A stretch of DNA of 64,000 nucleotides from DATDIC01 sp963777625 (GTDB lineage Bacteria > Pseudomonadota > Alphaproteobacteria > Acetobacterales > Acetobacteraceae), in the NCBI GenBank assembly GCA_963777625.1, contig CAVZRO010000026.1:186001-250000 (forward strand), read 5' to 3'. Positions 9,320 through 17,790 of this stretch are shown here, piece by piece. The notes beneath the pieces are model-generated. The model searched no databases and had not been told where the DNA came from. It worked only from the letters and a program-made list of their open reading frames with translations. Position 1 is the stretch's first letter; each line of letters starts with the position of its first letter. The position numbers were made by a program, and so were the translations under genes.

Positions 9320-9796
9320 CTAAAACGGTATCGCCACCAACGTATCGAACCGCGAACTGTCGCACACCACGACGCGCTGCACGAACCGCAACCCGTCCGC
9401 CTGCGCATCGATCCGATCCAGATAAATCCCCGCGGCAAACAGATCCATGCCACCGTCCCGCATCGTCCGCACCACCAGGAACGGCGTCTCCGCCTCGATC
9501 ACATCGCCCGTCCCTGCCCCCAGCGTCGGCATCCCGATGATGTGCCGATACATCTGCCGCTCGTAGACATTGGCCTTCCGCAGCGCCATCACCCGATCCG
9601 CCAGCATCGCGCGCGAATCGGCATAGATGATCCCGGCCGCCAGTCCCCGCCGGTGATTATCCGCCGAGGTCACCTTGTACAGGCACCGCTCCACGAAAAA
9701 ATCCGGCCATTCCTCCAGCCGGTCGGCATCGATCGTCCGCGCATAGGCCGCATTCAGCGCGGCAACGCGGAATAGGGTCTCGCCCGCCCCGCCCAT
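9320..9796 (-). CDS. Aromatic-ring-hydroxylating dioxygenase, beta subunit
   Basis: The 158-residue product is the small subunit of a Rieske dioxygenase (SnoaL-like fold): AALNAAYARTIDADRLEEWP, MLADRVMALRKANVYERQMY, FLVVRTMRDGGMDLFAAGIY. It starts three bases after the alpha-subunit stop codon and is clearly co-translated. The small subunit shapes the oxygenase hexamer and has no cofactor of its own. No reductase or ferredoxin gene is next to it, so electron transfer must come from elsewhere. Confidence 0.9.
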   Translation of the reverse strand: MGGAGETLFRVAALNAAYARTIDADRLEEWPDFFVERCLYKVTSADNHRRGLAAGIIYADSRAMLADRVMALRKANVYERQMYRHIIGMPTLGAGTGDVIEAETPFLVVRTMRDGGMDLFAAGIYLDRIDAQADGLRFVQRVVVCDSSRFDTLVAIPF

Positions 9797-9799
9797 GTG

Positions 9800-11050
9800 T
9801 CAGACCTCCATCACCGCCCGCCAGCGCTTCCAGAACCCGCGCACCGAAGCCTCCGTGGCACGCGTGGGCTGGCTGGCGGCCTCCGTCCCGCCCATCTCCA
9901 AAACCGAACTCTGCTCACCGGCCGCCGCCACGCCGCGCTCCACGAATCCGCCGATGCAGCCATCTTCCATCGAAACGAACCCCGCCGGCCCGGCAAGATT
10001 GAGCTGCCGCAGCCGCCGCGTCCGCATCTCCGGCGAATCATCCGCATAGCCCAGATAAATCCAGTTCAGGTCGGTCCGCGACACCCCACGCGGCACGAAC
10101 TGACGCACCGCCATCACGTTCTGCGTCGCCTGCATCGCGAAGCTCGGGAACACGCTCAATATCTGCTGCTGCACGCGGTCGCCGCGCTCATCGACGAAGT
10201 CCAGCACGCTCGGATCGCTCAGCCGCAACTCGTCATCCACCGAGCGGATCCCCGCATAGCTGCTATCCTTCGTCTCCGTCGCCATCAGGCTGGTGGACAC
10301 ATGGCTGCCGCCATCGGCGCTTACGATCACGCCGCCGCCCTGGCTCAGCCGGTTGATACGGAACGTCGCGAAGAACACATGCAGCAGGCTGGCGTGATAG
10401 GTATCCCGCACATTCTCGGCGTACAGCTTCCAGTTGTTCGGCAGCACCTCGGTGAACCGCCCGATCACCTCCAGCTTGCGCCCGGCAATACGGCGTATGT
10501 TCGCCATCACCTCCGGCCCGACATAGGTCTCGAAATCCGGCGTGTCCGCCGACAAGGTTCCGAACACCAGCCCGCACACCGTGGTCGTGCGCAGCTTGCG
10601 CGGACCGTGCTCCTCCAGCCGGAACGACTCCGGCATGCCCCCCTTCCCGTTCACCCCCCGCCGGAACGCGACCGATGTCAGGTTGCCGCGCAGATCGTAG
10701 CGCCAGGCGTGGTAGACGCAGGTGAAATCACTGGCATGACCGCACTCATCCAGGCAGATCAGCGCACCGCGATGCGCGCAGCGGTTCTCGAACGCGCAAA
10801 TCGCGCCGTCATCCGCCCGCACGGCCACCACCGGCATGCTGCCGACAAAGCTCGTGCGCCAGTCGCCCGGGTCGGGCAGGTCGGCTTCAAGGCAGAGGTA
10901 ATTCCAGGTAGAACCGGCAAACAGCCGCTCCTGCTCGCGCGCCAGCAGGTCCGGGTCCTGATACAACCGGAATGGCACCCGGGACAGACCACCCGGCCAG
11001 TTCCGGCCCCGTGGCTCCGTTTCCACCCCGCCGGCGATGATATCGGCCAT
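9800..11050 (-). CDS. Rieske [2Fe-2S] aromatic-ring-hydroxylating dioxygenase, alpha subunit
   Basis: The 416-residue product binds a Rieske cluster through Cys91-His93 (CAHRGAL) and Cys111-His114 (CVYHAW). The mononuclear iron site is visible in NWKLYAENVRDTYHASLLH, with the bridging Asp and two His. The arrangement resembles anthranilate- or terephthalate-type oxygenases, but the substrate cannot be fixed. The start is the ATG at 11050; a TTG three bases earlier is less likely. An IS481 element is inserted about 50 bases upstream (target duplication from 11101), so the operon promoter may be altered or replaced. Confidence 0.93.
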   Translation of the reverse strand: MADIIAGGVETEPRGRNWPGGLSRVPFRLYQDPDLLAREQERLFAGSTWNYLCLEADLPDPGDWRTSFVGSMPVVAVRADDGAICAFENRCAHRGALICLDECGHASDFTCVYHAWRYDLRGNLTSVAFRRGVNGKGGMPESFRLEEHGPRKLRTTTVCGLVFGTLSADTPDFETYVGPEVMANIRRIAGRKLEVIGRFTEVLPNNWKLYAENVRDTYHASLLHVFFATFRINRLSQGGGVIVSADGGSHVSTSLMATETKDSSYAGIRSVDDELRLSDPSVLDFVDERGDRVQQQILSVFPSFAMQATQNVMAVRQFVPRGVSRTDLNWIYLGYADDSPEMRTRRLRQLNLAGPAGFVSMEDGCIGGFVERGVAAAGEQSSVLEMGGTEAASQPTRATEASVRGFWKRWRAVMEV

Positions 11051-11106
11051 CAAATTCCTCCGTGCTGTTCCGAACCATGCCGGGGCTCGATTGCCGCGAA
11101 GCTAGA

Positions 11107-12133
11107 TGTCGAAGCTATGAAGGTTGTTCACCCGGGGTGAAGGGGTGAAGCTGTGGTTGCCAGACCTTCAACCGCACGCCCAGGGAGCCCCGGATGAACC
11201 TGCACAAGAATGCGCGCCTGACGCCGCAAGGTCGAGCCTTGCTGGTGCAACGCGTCCGCACCGATGGATGGCGGGTGGGAGATGCGGCCGCTGCCGCCGG
11301 TCTCTCCCAACGACAGGCGTTTCGTTGGCTGGCGCGGCATCGGGCGGGCGGCGAACTTGCCCTCCAGGACCGCAGTTCGGCGCCCGCCCGATGCCCGCAC
11401 CGCACCGACGCCGACACTCTGACAGCCATCGAGCGCCTGCGTCGCCAACGGCGCACCGGCCCGCAGATCGCGCGTGAACTGGGTCTGCCGCGCTCGACCG
11501 TCGGCGCGGTGCTGCGCCGGCTCGGCCTTGGGCGGCTCGGTGCACTCGAGACCAAACCCGAGATCGTTCGCTATGAGCGCGAGAAACCCGGTGAACTCCT
11601 CCACCTCGATATCAAGAAGCTCGGCCGCATCGACGGCATCGGCCACCGCATCACCGGTGATCGCACCGGCCAAAGCAACAAGCGTGGCACCGGCTGGGAA
11701 TACCTCCACGTCGCCATCGACGATGCCTGCCGCCTGGCCCACAGCGAAGTCCTGGCCAACGAAAAAGCCGAGAGCGCCGTCGCTTTCACCCGGCGGGCGC
11801 TGGCCTGCTTCAAGCGCTTCGGCGTGCGCGTCGAGCGGATCATGACCGACAACGGATCGGCCTACAAAAGCTTTGCTTTCCGTGACCTGTTGGCCGAGGA
11901 GGGCATCCGCCATAAGCGAACCAGACCCTACACCCCGCGCACCAACGGCAAGGCCGAGCGCTTCATCCAAACCAGCCTGCGCGAATGGGCCTATGCGCAA
12001 GCCTACACCACCTCGGCCGAGCGGATCGAAACGCTCGAACCATGGCTGAAGACCTACAACACCATACGGACCCACAGCGGCATCAAACACATGACCCCCT
12101 TCGCCAAACTGAACAACGTTCTTGGATTCGACA
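11107..12133 (+). mobile_element. Intact IS481-family insertion sequence with target duplication
   Basis: The element is 1,027 bp. Its left end reads TGTCGAAGCTATGAAGGTTG and its right end, read inward, TGTCGAATCCAAGAACGTTG; about 19 of 24 terminal positions match, ending in a shared GTTGTTCA. It is flanked by a direct repeat GCTAGA at 11101-11106 and 12134-12139, which fits the NCTAGN target duplication known for the IS481 family. Ends and duplication are intact, so the insertion looks recent. It separates the dioxygenase operon from an NRAMP-like gene. Confidence 0.92.
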
Positions 12134-12138
12134 GCTAG
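11194..12138 (+). CDS. IS481-family transposase whose stop codon lies in the target duplication
   Basis: The 314-residue product has an N-terminal helix-turn-helix (WRVGDAAAAAGLSQRQAFRW) and an rve/DDE catalytic core: Asp in LLHLDIKKLG, Asp in IMTDNGSAY and Glu in NGKAERFIQT. The C-terminus ends PFAKLNNVLGFDS, as usual in the family. The last sense codons sit in the right inverted repeat, and the TAG stop at 12136-12138 is made by the CTAG of the duplicated target. The frame is open and uninterrupted, so the enzyme is probably active. Confidence 0.95.
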   Translation: MNLHKNARLTPQGRALLVQRVRTDGWRVGDAAAAAGLSQRQAFRWLARHRAGGELALQDRSSAPARCPHRTDADTLTAIERLRRQRRTGPQIARELGLPRSTVGAVLRRLGLGRLGALETKPEIVRYEREKPGELLHLDIKKLGRIDGIGHRITGDRTGQSNKRGTGWEYLHVAIDDACRLAHSEVLANEKAESAVAFTRRALACFKRFGVRVERIMTDNGSAYKSFAFRDLLAEEGIRHKRTRPYTPRTNGKAERFIQTSLREWAYAQAYTTSAERIETLEPWLKTYNTIRTHSGIKHMTPFAKLNNVLGFDS

Positions 12139-12310
12139 AGCACGCCGCGCGAACGGCAGCAGTGAAAGGTAGCGCCGCTCCCGATTTCGTGAAATCCGAA
12201 TCCGCAGCCATCACAATTTTGCCTTGCCACAAACAAGTCCTCCGCCCATTCCCAACCGATACGAAGCATTGCCGAACCGTCCATCCCGCGCACCGGCCAT
12301 AAAGGTTCCG

Positions 12311-13603
12311 ATGTCACAAACCTCCGGCGAGCTTCTGGTCAAGCAACCCGAGCGTCCGCCGCTGATACAGATCGTCGGCCCGGGATTGATTACCGGCGCC
12401 TCGGACGACGACCCCAGCGGCATCGCCACCTATTCGCAGGTCGGCGCGCAGTTCGGATTCGGCCTGTCCTGGACCCTCGTCGCCAGCTTTCCGTTGATGG
12501 TCGGAATTCAGGAAATCAGCGCCCGCATCGGCCGCGTGACCGGAATGGGCATCGCCGCAAACCTGCGCCGGCTGTACCCGGGCTGGCTGACCGGAAGCCT
12601 TGTCCTTCTGCTCGTCGTCGCCAATGTCGTCAACCTGGGCGCGGACCTCGGCGCCATGGGCGCCGCACTGAAGCTGCTGCTCACTGGCCCGGCACTGCTC
12701 TATGTCGCCGGCTTCGGCGTGCTGTCGGCCGGGCTGCAGATCTTCACCCGGTATTCGCGCTACGTCTCCCTGCTGAAATGGCTCTGCATTTCGTTGTTCG
12801 CTTACGTCATCTGCGCCTTCGTCGTGCATGTCGCCTGGTCCGACGTCGCACTCAGCATCCTGCACCCGCCGCTGTCGACAAACCCCGATTACCTGATGGC
12901 GATCGTCGCGGTGCTGGGCACGACGATCAGCCCCTACCTGTTCTTCTGGCAGGCCGAGCAGGAAGTCGAGGAAGAACGCGAGGACCCGGACGCCAGCCCG
13001 CTCACCAGCGCCCCGGACCAGGCTCCCGCCGCGTTCACGCGCATCCGCATCGACACCATCCTCGGCATGGGGCTTTCCAACCTGATCGCCCTGTTCATCG
13101 TCATCACCGCCGCCGCCACCCTGCACGCCAGCGGGCACACCGACATCCAGACCTCCTCGCAGGCCGCCGAGGCATTGCGTGCGGTTGCCGGTCCGCTGAC
13201 TTTCGTGGTGTTTGCCGCCGGCATCATCGGCACCGGGATGCTGGCGCTGCCGGCGCTGTCCGGCTCGGCCGCCTACGCGATCGGCGAATTGATGCATTGG
13301 CGCGTCGGCCTCGCCAACAAGCCGGAGCGGGCAAAGGCGTTTTACGCCACCATCGCGCTGGGCATGGGTGTCGGCGTGGTGCTGAACTGCGTCGCCATCG
13401 ATCCGATGAAGGCGCTGTACTGGAGCGCCGTGCTGAACGGGATCGTGGCCGTGCCGGTGATGTGCATGATGATGCGTCTCACCATGCACCGCAGCATCAT
13501 GGCCGAATTTACCTTGCCGGTGTCGCTGCACGTGCTGGGCTGGATTTCGACGGCCGTCATGGCCCTGACCGTGGTCGCGATGATCTGGTCCTGGCTCGGA
13601 TAA
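12311..13603 (+). CDS. NRAMP-like metal-ion transporter with altered metal-site motifs
   Basis: The 430-residue product has about 11 membrane segments in the NRAMP/SLC11 pattern. In segment 1 the canonical DPGN is replaced by DDPSG (GPGLITGASDDDPSGIATYS), and in segment 6 the A/C-MPH motif is replaced by GTTISPYLFFWQ. Canonical Mn/Fe importers need DPGN and the methionine, so the substrate probably differs (known NRAMP-related proteins move Mg). An acidic insert EQEVEEEREDPD follows segment 6. The start at the ATG at 12311 is preceded by AAAGGT; the longer frame from 12224 lacks a ribosome site. No neighbours hint at regulation. Confidence 0.82.
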   Translation: MSQTSGELLVKQPERPPLIQIVGPGLITGASDDDPSGIATYSQVGAQFGFGLSWTLVASFPLMVGIQEISARIGRVTGMGIAANLRRLYPGWLTGSLVLLLVVANVVNLGADLGAMGAALKLLLTGPALLYVAGFGVLSAGLQIFTRYSRYVSLLKWLCISLFAYVICAFVVHVAWSDVALSILHPPLSTNPDYLMAIVAVLGTTISPYLFFWQAEQEVEEEREDPDASPLTSAPDQAPAAFTRIRIDTILGMGLSNLIALFIVITAAATLHASGHTDIQTSSQAAEALRAVAGPLTFVVFAAGIIGTGMLALPALSGSAAYAIGELMHWRVGLANKPERAKAFYATIALGMGVGVVLNCVAIDPMKALYWSAVLNGIVAVPVMCMMMRLTMHRSIMAEFTLPVSLHVLGWISTAVMALTVVAMIWSWLG

Positions 13604-13641
13604 CACCCGCGCGGCCGGTGTCTTTCCCGCTCGAGCCGTCA

Positions 13642-13704
13642 CATTCCCGCGAAGGTGGGAATCCAACAGCGGCCAGGGGTCGCCGTTTGCTCAACGGGAA
13701 TGAC
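13642..13704. repeat. Palindromic repeat with CATTCCCGC / GGGAAT arms
   Basis: ATTCCC at 13643-13648 pairs with GGGAAT at 13657-13662, and a second GGGAATGAC lies at 13696-13704, giving nested hairpin options. It follows the NRAMP-like gene and could end its transcript. Only one clear copy of this type is seen in the window. Confidence 0.5.
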
Positions 13705-13834
13705 GCGGCCACGGGGTCCGCTTTCGACTGACCCGGTTTCGGTGCTGACTTATCCCCGCCGCTGATATAAAGTCCCAGCCTTGGGCCGCAACGAAGCCGG
13801 TTCCGGAACCTCTGGCCCACCAAAAAGGGAAGCC

Positions 13835-13921
13835 ATGGAAACAGAACGGAAAGCGGCGCCATCACGCCCGGAGCGGTCGTCCCCCGACATCGTCCCCACC
13901 ATCCCGTTCCGCGTCTCCTGA
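13835..13921 (+). CDS. Possible 28-residue small protein upstream of the peptidoglycan-binding gene
   Basis: An ATG at 13835 is preceded by a good AAGGGAAG ribosome site and opens a 28-codon frame that begins METERKAAPSRPE and ends IVPTIPFRVS. The stop at 13919-13921 is 13 bases before the next gene. It has no membrane segment or known motif. It may be a real small protein or a leader that couples translation to the next gene. It is supported only by the ribosome site and position. Confidence 0.35.
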   Translation: METERKAAPSRPERSSPDIVPTIPFRVS

Positions 13922-13934
13922 CGGCAGCACCATC

Positions 13935-14987
13935 ATGGCTCTGAGCTATCGCGACGCCGCGCTGGGCCCGACAGCCAACCCCGATCCCGCGCTGGTCCGC
14001 GCGCTGCAAACGGATCTGCGTGCCCTTGGCTATCTCCGGCGTACCATCGACGGCCGGTTCGGCGCCGCCACCCAACTGGCGGTCCGGCGCCTGCAGCACG
14101 ATCTGCTGCACAACACGGGTGCGTCCACGGCCCATGATGGCCGCGCCCCCGTCGCAATGACCAACTGCAACCGCGGCGTGACGAGTGCCACCGGCGTCGT
14201 GGACCCGGCTTTGGCCGACAGCATCGAGGCCCTGCTGAACGAGCCGGATCTCCCGCATTTGCCGCGCAGCAACGACCCGGCAGCGGCGAACCGCAGCCTG
14301 CTGGCGACGCTCGCCACCACCGCCAGCGCGGTCGCGCCCACGCCCTATCTGCTGGCGATCTTCACGCAGGAAAGTCAGAGCCAGCATTACGCAGTCCCCG
14401 ATACCTCGGGGGACGCCGACAGCTTCATCACGCTCGGCCTGGATGCGCACCCAGACACGCCGGACCAGGTCAATTCCCGCGGGTACGGGATCGGGCAGTA
14501 CACCCTGTTTCATCATCCGCCCCGCGCGGCCGAGGTGGCGGCGTTCATGGCCGACCCGCTGCGCAACGCCAACGCCGCCTTCACCGTGCTGCGCGGCAAG
14601 TTCGACAGCTTCCTGGTGGGCCGCACGGCGGAAACCCGCGCCGACGACCGCGATTCCGAGCATCCGCTGCTGGCGCTGCGCCAGTGCCGCTACGGGCCGG
14701 GCGACCCTCGGTTCCTGCTCGCCTGCCGCGACTGTGCGCGCGAGGCACGCAAGCTCGACATCGTTCCCGAGACACCGGTGTATTACCAATCGACCGAGAC
14801 TTACGGCCAGGCCTCCGCCTATGGTGACCCGCATTACACCGGGGTGCCGGACCGCGCCGACTTCAAGTGCGACTGGCCGTACGCCGTCCGCCGTTACAAC
14901 GGCAGCGGCCCGAACTCATACAATTATCAGGCGCGCGTGCTGCTTGGCCTGCTCGCACCGCCGCCCGTCAGCGGAGCCGTCGCATGA
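13935..14987 (+). CDS. Peptidoglycan-binding domain protein with a putative lysozyme-like C-terminal domain
   Basis: The 350-residue product begins with a PG_binding_1 domain (VRALQTDLRALGYL, IDGRFGAATQLAVRRLQHDL). The rest is an acidic/aromatic domain with TPYLLAIFTQESQSQHYAVP and SRGYGIGQYTLFHHPP, which recalls the Glu-containing active-site helix of lysozyme or transglycosylase folds, though this is only inference. No signal peptide is seen, so export would need a special route. The stop overlaps the start of the membrane-protein gene as ATGA, so the two form a coupled pair. Confidence 0.6.
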   Translation: MALSYRDAALGPTANPDPALVRALQTDLRALGYLRRTIDGRFGAATQLAVRRLQHDLLHNTGASTAHDGRAPVAMTNCNRGVTSATGVVDPALADSIEALLNEPDLPHLPRSNDPAAANRSLLATLATTASAVAPTPYLLAIFTQESQSQHYAVPDTSGDADSFITLGLDAHPDTPDQVNSRGYGIGQYTLFHHPPRAAEVAAFMADPLRNANAAFTVLRGKFDSFLVGRTAETRADDRDSEHPLLALRQCRYGPGDPRFLLACRDCAREARKLDIVPETPVYYQSTETYGQASAYGDPHYTGVPDRADFKCDWPYAVRRYNGSGPNSYNYQARVLLGLLAPPPVSGAVA

Positions 14988-15967
14988 ACCTGGGCGTGGT
15001 CATCGACACCGCCATCGGGCTCGTCTTCACCTATTTCCTGCTGTCCATCATCGCCAGCGGGATTCAGGAGGTCGTTGCCGGCATATTCTCCTGGCGCGGC
15101 ATCTACCTGTCCAAGGGCATCGACGTGATCCTGGACAACGACGCCAAGACGACGTTCCGCTGGACGGGTGTCGGAGATTTCTTGCGTGCCCATTTCACCA
15201 CCAGCCTGCCGGAGACCGCTGCCGCCCGCCACGCGGCCAAGCCGGTACCGGCGATAGCGACCGCCGCGCAGCAGGAGCAGCATGATACGTTGGGCAAGGT
15301 ACTGTCGGTGCAAACCCATCCGCTGCTGCGCGGTACGCCATCGCAACTGCCATCCTATGTGCCGGCGCGCAACTTCGCCCTGGCGCTCCTGGAAACATTG
15401 CGCGACGGGTCGCAGGCGCCGCTGTTCAGCCAGGCGGAGCGGACCATAAGCAAGCTGCCGCCGGGCGATTTGCAGCGCACGCTTTCACTCTTCGTGCAGA
15501 ACGCCGGCGGCGACCTGGATATTTTCCGCGCCAGCCTGGAAACCTGGTTCGATGATTCCATGGACCGGCTGAGCGGCATCTACTCCCGAATGAGCCAATA
15601 CGTGATGCTGATTCTGGGCATTCTCCTGGCCCTGGGGCTGAACGTGGACAGCGCGCGGCTGGCGCGGACCCTGTGGCTGAACGACGATCTGCGTGCCGCC
15701 GTCGTGACGGATGCAACCACCGCGTCCAATACCCCGACAACCGGGTTGCAGCAGGCCTGGTCCTCGCTGGCAAGCGAACATCTGCCGATCGGCTGGGCAG
15801 TCTCCAATCAGTTCCGCGGTTGGAATACGGCGTTCACCTGCCTCGGCTGGCTGTTCACCGCCGGCGCCGTCGGCCTTGGCGCCCCGTTCTGGTTCGGGCT
15901 GCTACAGCAGCTCGTCAATTTCCGCAGCAGCGGTCCGCCGCCAGCCCGCGCCCCGCCGGCGCTTTGA
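14984..15967 (+). CDS. Membrane protein of unknown function coupled to the peptidoglycan-binding gene
   Basis: The 327-residue product has one membrane segment at the N-terminus (IGLVFTYFLLSIIASGIQEV), a soluble middle part of about 190 residues, a segment at YVMLILGILLALGLNVDSAR, and a last one at WLFTAGAVGLGAPFWFGLLQ. The ending LGAPFWF-LL-LVNFR resembles a widespread uncharacterised family. Its gene overlaps the preceding one by four bases. The pair suggests a cell-envelope function, but no activity can be named. Confidence 0.6.
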   Translation: MNLGVVIDTAIGLVFTYFLLSIIASGIQEVVAGIFSWRGIYLSKGIDVILDNDAKTTFRWTGVGDFLRAHFTTSLPETAAARHAAKPVPAIATAAQQEQHDTLGKVLSVQTHPLLRGTPSQLPSYVPARNFALALLETLRDGSQAPLFSQAERTISKLPPGDLQRTLSLFVQNAGGDLDIFRASLETWFDDSMDRLSGIYSRMSQYVMLILGILLALGLNVDSARLARTLWLNDDLRAAVVTDATTASNTPTTGLQQAWSSLASEHLPIGWAVSNQFRGWNTAFTCLGWLFTAGAVGLGAPFWFGLLQQLVNFRSSGPPPARAPPAL

Positions 15968-16023
15968 TCTCTTTGCCGCAAGTGGTCAGGCGCGGTCCTG
16001 AAACTGCTTCGCCGGAAACATGG

Positions 16024-17535
16024 TCAAACGGCGTTGGTCGCCGCCTTCACCGCTTGCGCCAGCATGGCGCCAGGATTGAACTCCGGCGGCGCCTGCCGTG
16101 GTGGAAACGCTTTGAACGTTTCCGCATGCAGCTTCAGGATGTAGCCCGCCGGCATGATCGTCCACAGCTTCTCCCCGGCGTAGAGCGGATACCCGGGCGA
16201 CTCCATGTGCTGCTCGAACGGATCGACGCGAAGGTTGACCGGCCGCGGCACGGTCGGTCGCATCGACTGTCCGGCGAACCAATCATCCTTGACGAGGAAA
16301 TGGATCTTCCAGTTCTCGTAGCGGATGGCAAACAGCTCGTGTTCCCCGTAGTAAAAAAATTCGCGCCGCGCCGAAGCATCGCTGCCACCGGTCAGGTAGG
16401 GAAGCTGGTTGTAACCGTCGAGATGAACACGGAAGTGCTTCGGGCCGGCTTGGTATCCCTGCAGGAGCTTCTCCTTGATATCGGGAACACCGACGGCGGC
16501 CATCACGGTCGGCACCACATCCTCCAGTGAGAAGATGCCATTGAGCACCCGCCCCGCCGGGATTTTGCCCGGCCAGCGCATCAGGAACGGAGCCCGGAAT
16601 CCGCCCTCCCAGCCCAATCCCTTTTCGCCGCGGAACGGCGAGGTGCCGCCGTCGGGCCAACTGAATTTTTCGGCACCGTTGTCCGTGGTGAAGATGACGA
16701 TCGTGTTGTCGGCGATGCCGAGCTTGTCCAGCCTGGCGAGCAGCTCGCCCACCACCCAATCGAGTTCCTGCATCCCGTCCGCGTAAAGCCCGAACTTGGT
16801 CTTGTCGCGCCAACGCTCGGACAGACGGGTCCATACGTGCATCCGCGTCGTGTTGTGCCAAAGCAGGAACGGCTTCCCGGCGGCATGGGCGCGGTCCATG
16901 AAGTCCAGCGAGCGCGCGAGCAGGTCGTCCTCGATCGTTTCCATGCGCTTTCGCGTCAGCGGTCCGGTATCCTTGATCGTCTGTTTGCCGATCCTGCCGA
17001 AGCGAGGGTCTTCGGTGGGATCATCCGTATCCGATGCTTTGCAATCCAGTACGCCGCGCGGCTTGAAGAACGACTGGAACGCCGGATGGTCCCGTGGATA
17101 GTCAGGCTGTTCCGGCTCTTCCTCGGCATTGAGGTGATACAAGTTGCCGTGGAATTCATCGAACCCGTGCAGGGTCGGCAGATACTCGTTTCGATCGCCG
17201 AGGTGGTTCTTGCCGATCTGCGCCGTCATGTAGCCTTCAGGCTTCAGCAGCTCCGCCAGCGTCGGATCCTCCGGCTGAAGCCCCTGCGCGGCGCCGGGGA
17301 GTCCGACCGTGGTCAAGCCCGTTCGCATCGGCAGTTGCCCGGTGATGAAAGCGGCGCGGCCTGCCGTGCAACTCGCCTGGGCATAGCAGTCGGTCAGCAG
17401 GATGCCTTCACGCGCGATACGATCGATGTTGGGGGTCGGCGCCCCCATCATGCCGCGATGATACGCACCCACATCGAACCAACCGACGTCATCGGCGAGG
17501 ATAAGAAGGACATTGGGCTGCTTCCGTTCCGCCAT
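16024..17535 (-). CDS. Type I arylsulfatase (formylglycine-dependent sulfatase)
   Basis: The 503-residue product has the sulfatase N-terminus PNVLLILADDVGWFDVG with metal-binding Asp pair, the modification motif SCTAGRAAFITGQ and the later IVIFTTDNGAE. In the motif, CTAGR, the usual proline is alanine (CxAxR), which is still reported for some sulfatases; the cysteine would be turned into formylglycine by a sulfatase-modifying enzyme or an anaerobic maturase, not seen here. No signal peptide is visible, so it is probably cytoplasmic. A second sulfatase of a different fold lies 1 kb away on the other strand. Confidence 0.9.
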   Translation of the reverse strand: MAERKQPNVLLILADDVGWFDVGAYHRGMMGAPTPNIDRIAREGILLTDCYAQASCTAGRAAFITGQLPMRTGLTTVGLPGAAQGLQPEDPTLAELLKPEGYMTAQIGKNHLGDRNEYLPTLHGFDEFHGNLYHLNAEEEPEQPDYPRDHPAFQSFFKPRGVLDCKASDTDDPTEDPRFGRIGKQTIKDTGPLTRKRMETIEDDLLARSLDFMDRAHAAGKPFLLWHNTTRMHVWTRLSERWRDKTKFGLYADGMQELDWVVGELLARLDKLGIADNTIVIFTTDNGAEKFSWPDGGTSPFRGEKGLGWEGGFRAPFLMRWPGKIPAGRVLNGIFSLEDVVPTVMAAVGVPDIKEKLLQGYQAGPKHFRVHLDGYNQLPYLTGGSDASARREFFYYGEHELFAIRYENWKIHFLVKDDWFAGQSMRPTVPRPVNLRVDPFEQHMESPGYPLYAGEKLWTIMPAGYILKLHAETFKAFPPRQAPPEFNPGAMLAQAVKAATNAV

Positions 17536-17790
17536 GCTATTTCATCCTTCAGCGAGATTATGAGCAGCCAGGGCCGCGTCGGGTCGTCGACATCGCGGAG
17601 CCCACCAGCGGGCCGCGAATGGAGCCACAGTGAAGATACCCGAACAGGTCGCGACGCGGATGGACACGTTGCACACGGCAAGGACGAAGAAGCCTCCAGG
17701 GCGGGCCTGTGCAGCCGGCTAGGCGCGCGGCGTCCGGTCCCCTAAGAAGGCTCGCGTCTGCGTCTGAACCAGGCGAACAGGAAAGATCAT

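Noticed and set aside
9797..11140. 447-codon open frame on the plus strand
   Set aside because: It mirrors the Rieske dioxygenase alpha subunit, whose motifs are unambiguous on the minus strand.
12314..13666. 450-codon open frame on the minus strand
   Set aside because: Antisense shadow of the NRAMP-like transporter.
13557..14834. 425-codon open frame on the minus strand
   Set aside because: Antisense to the peptidoglycan-binding gene, which has a recognised domain and a coupled partner.
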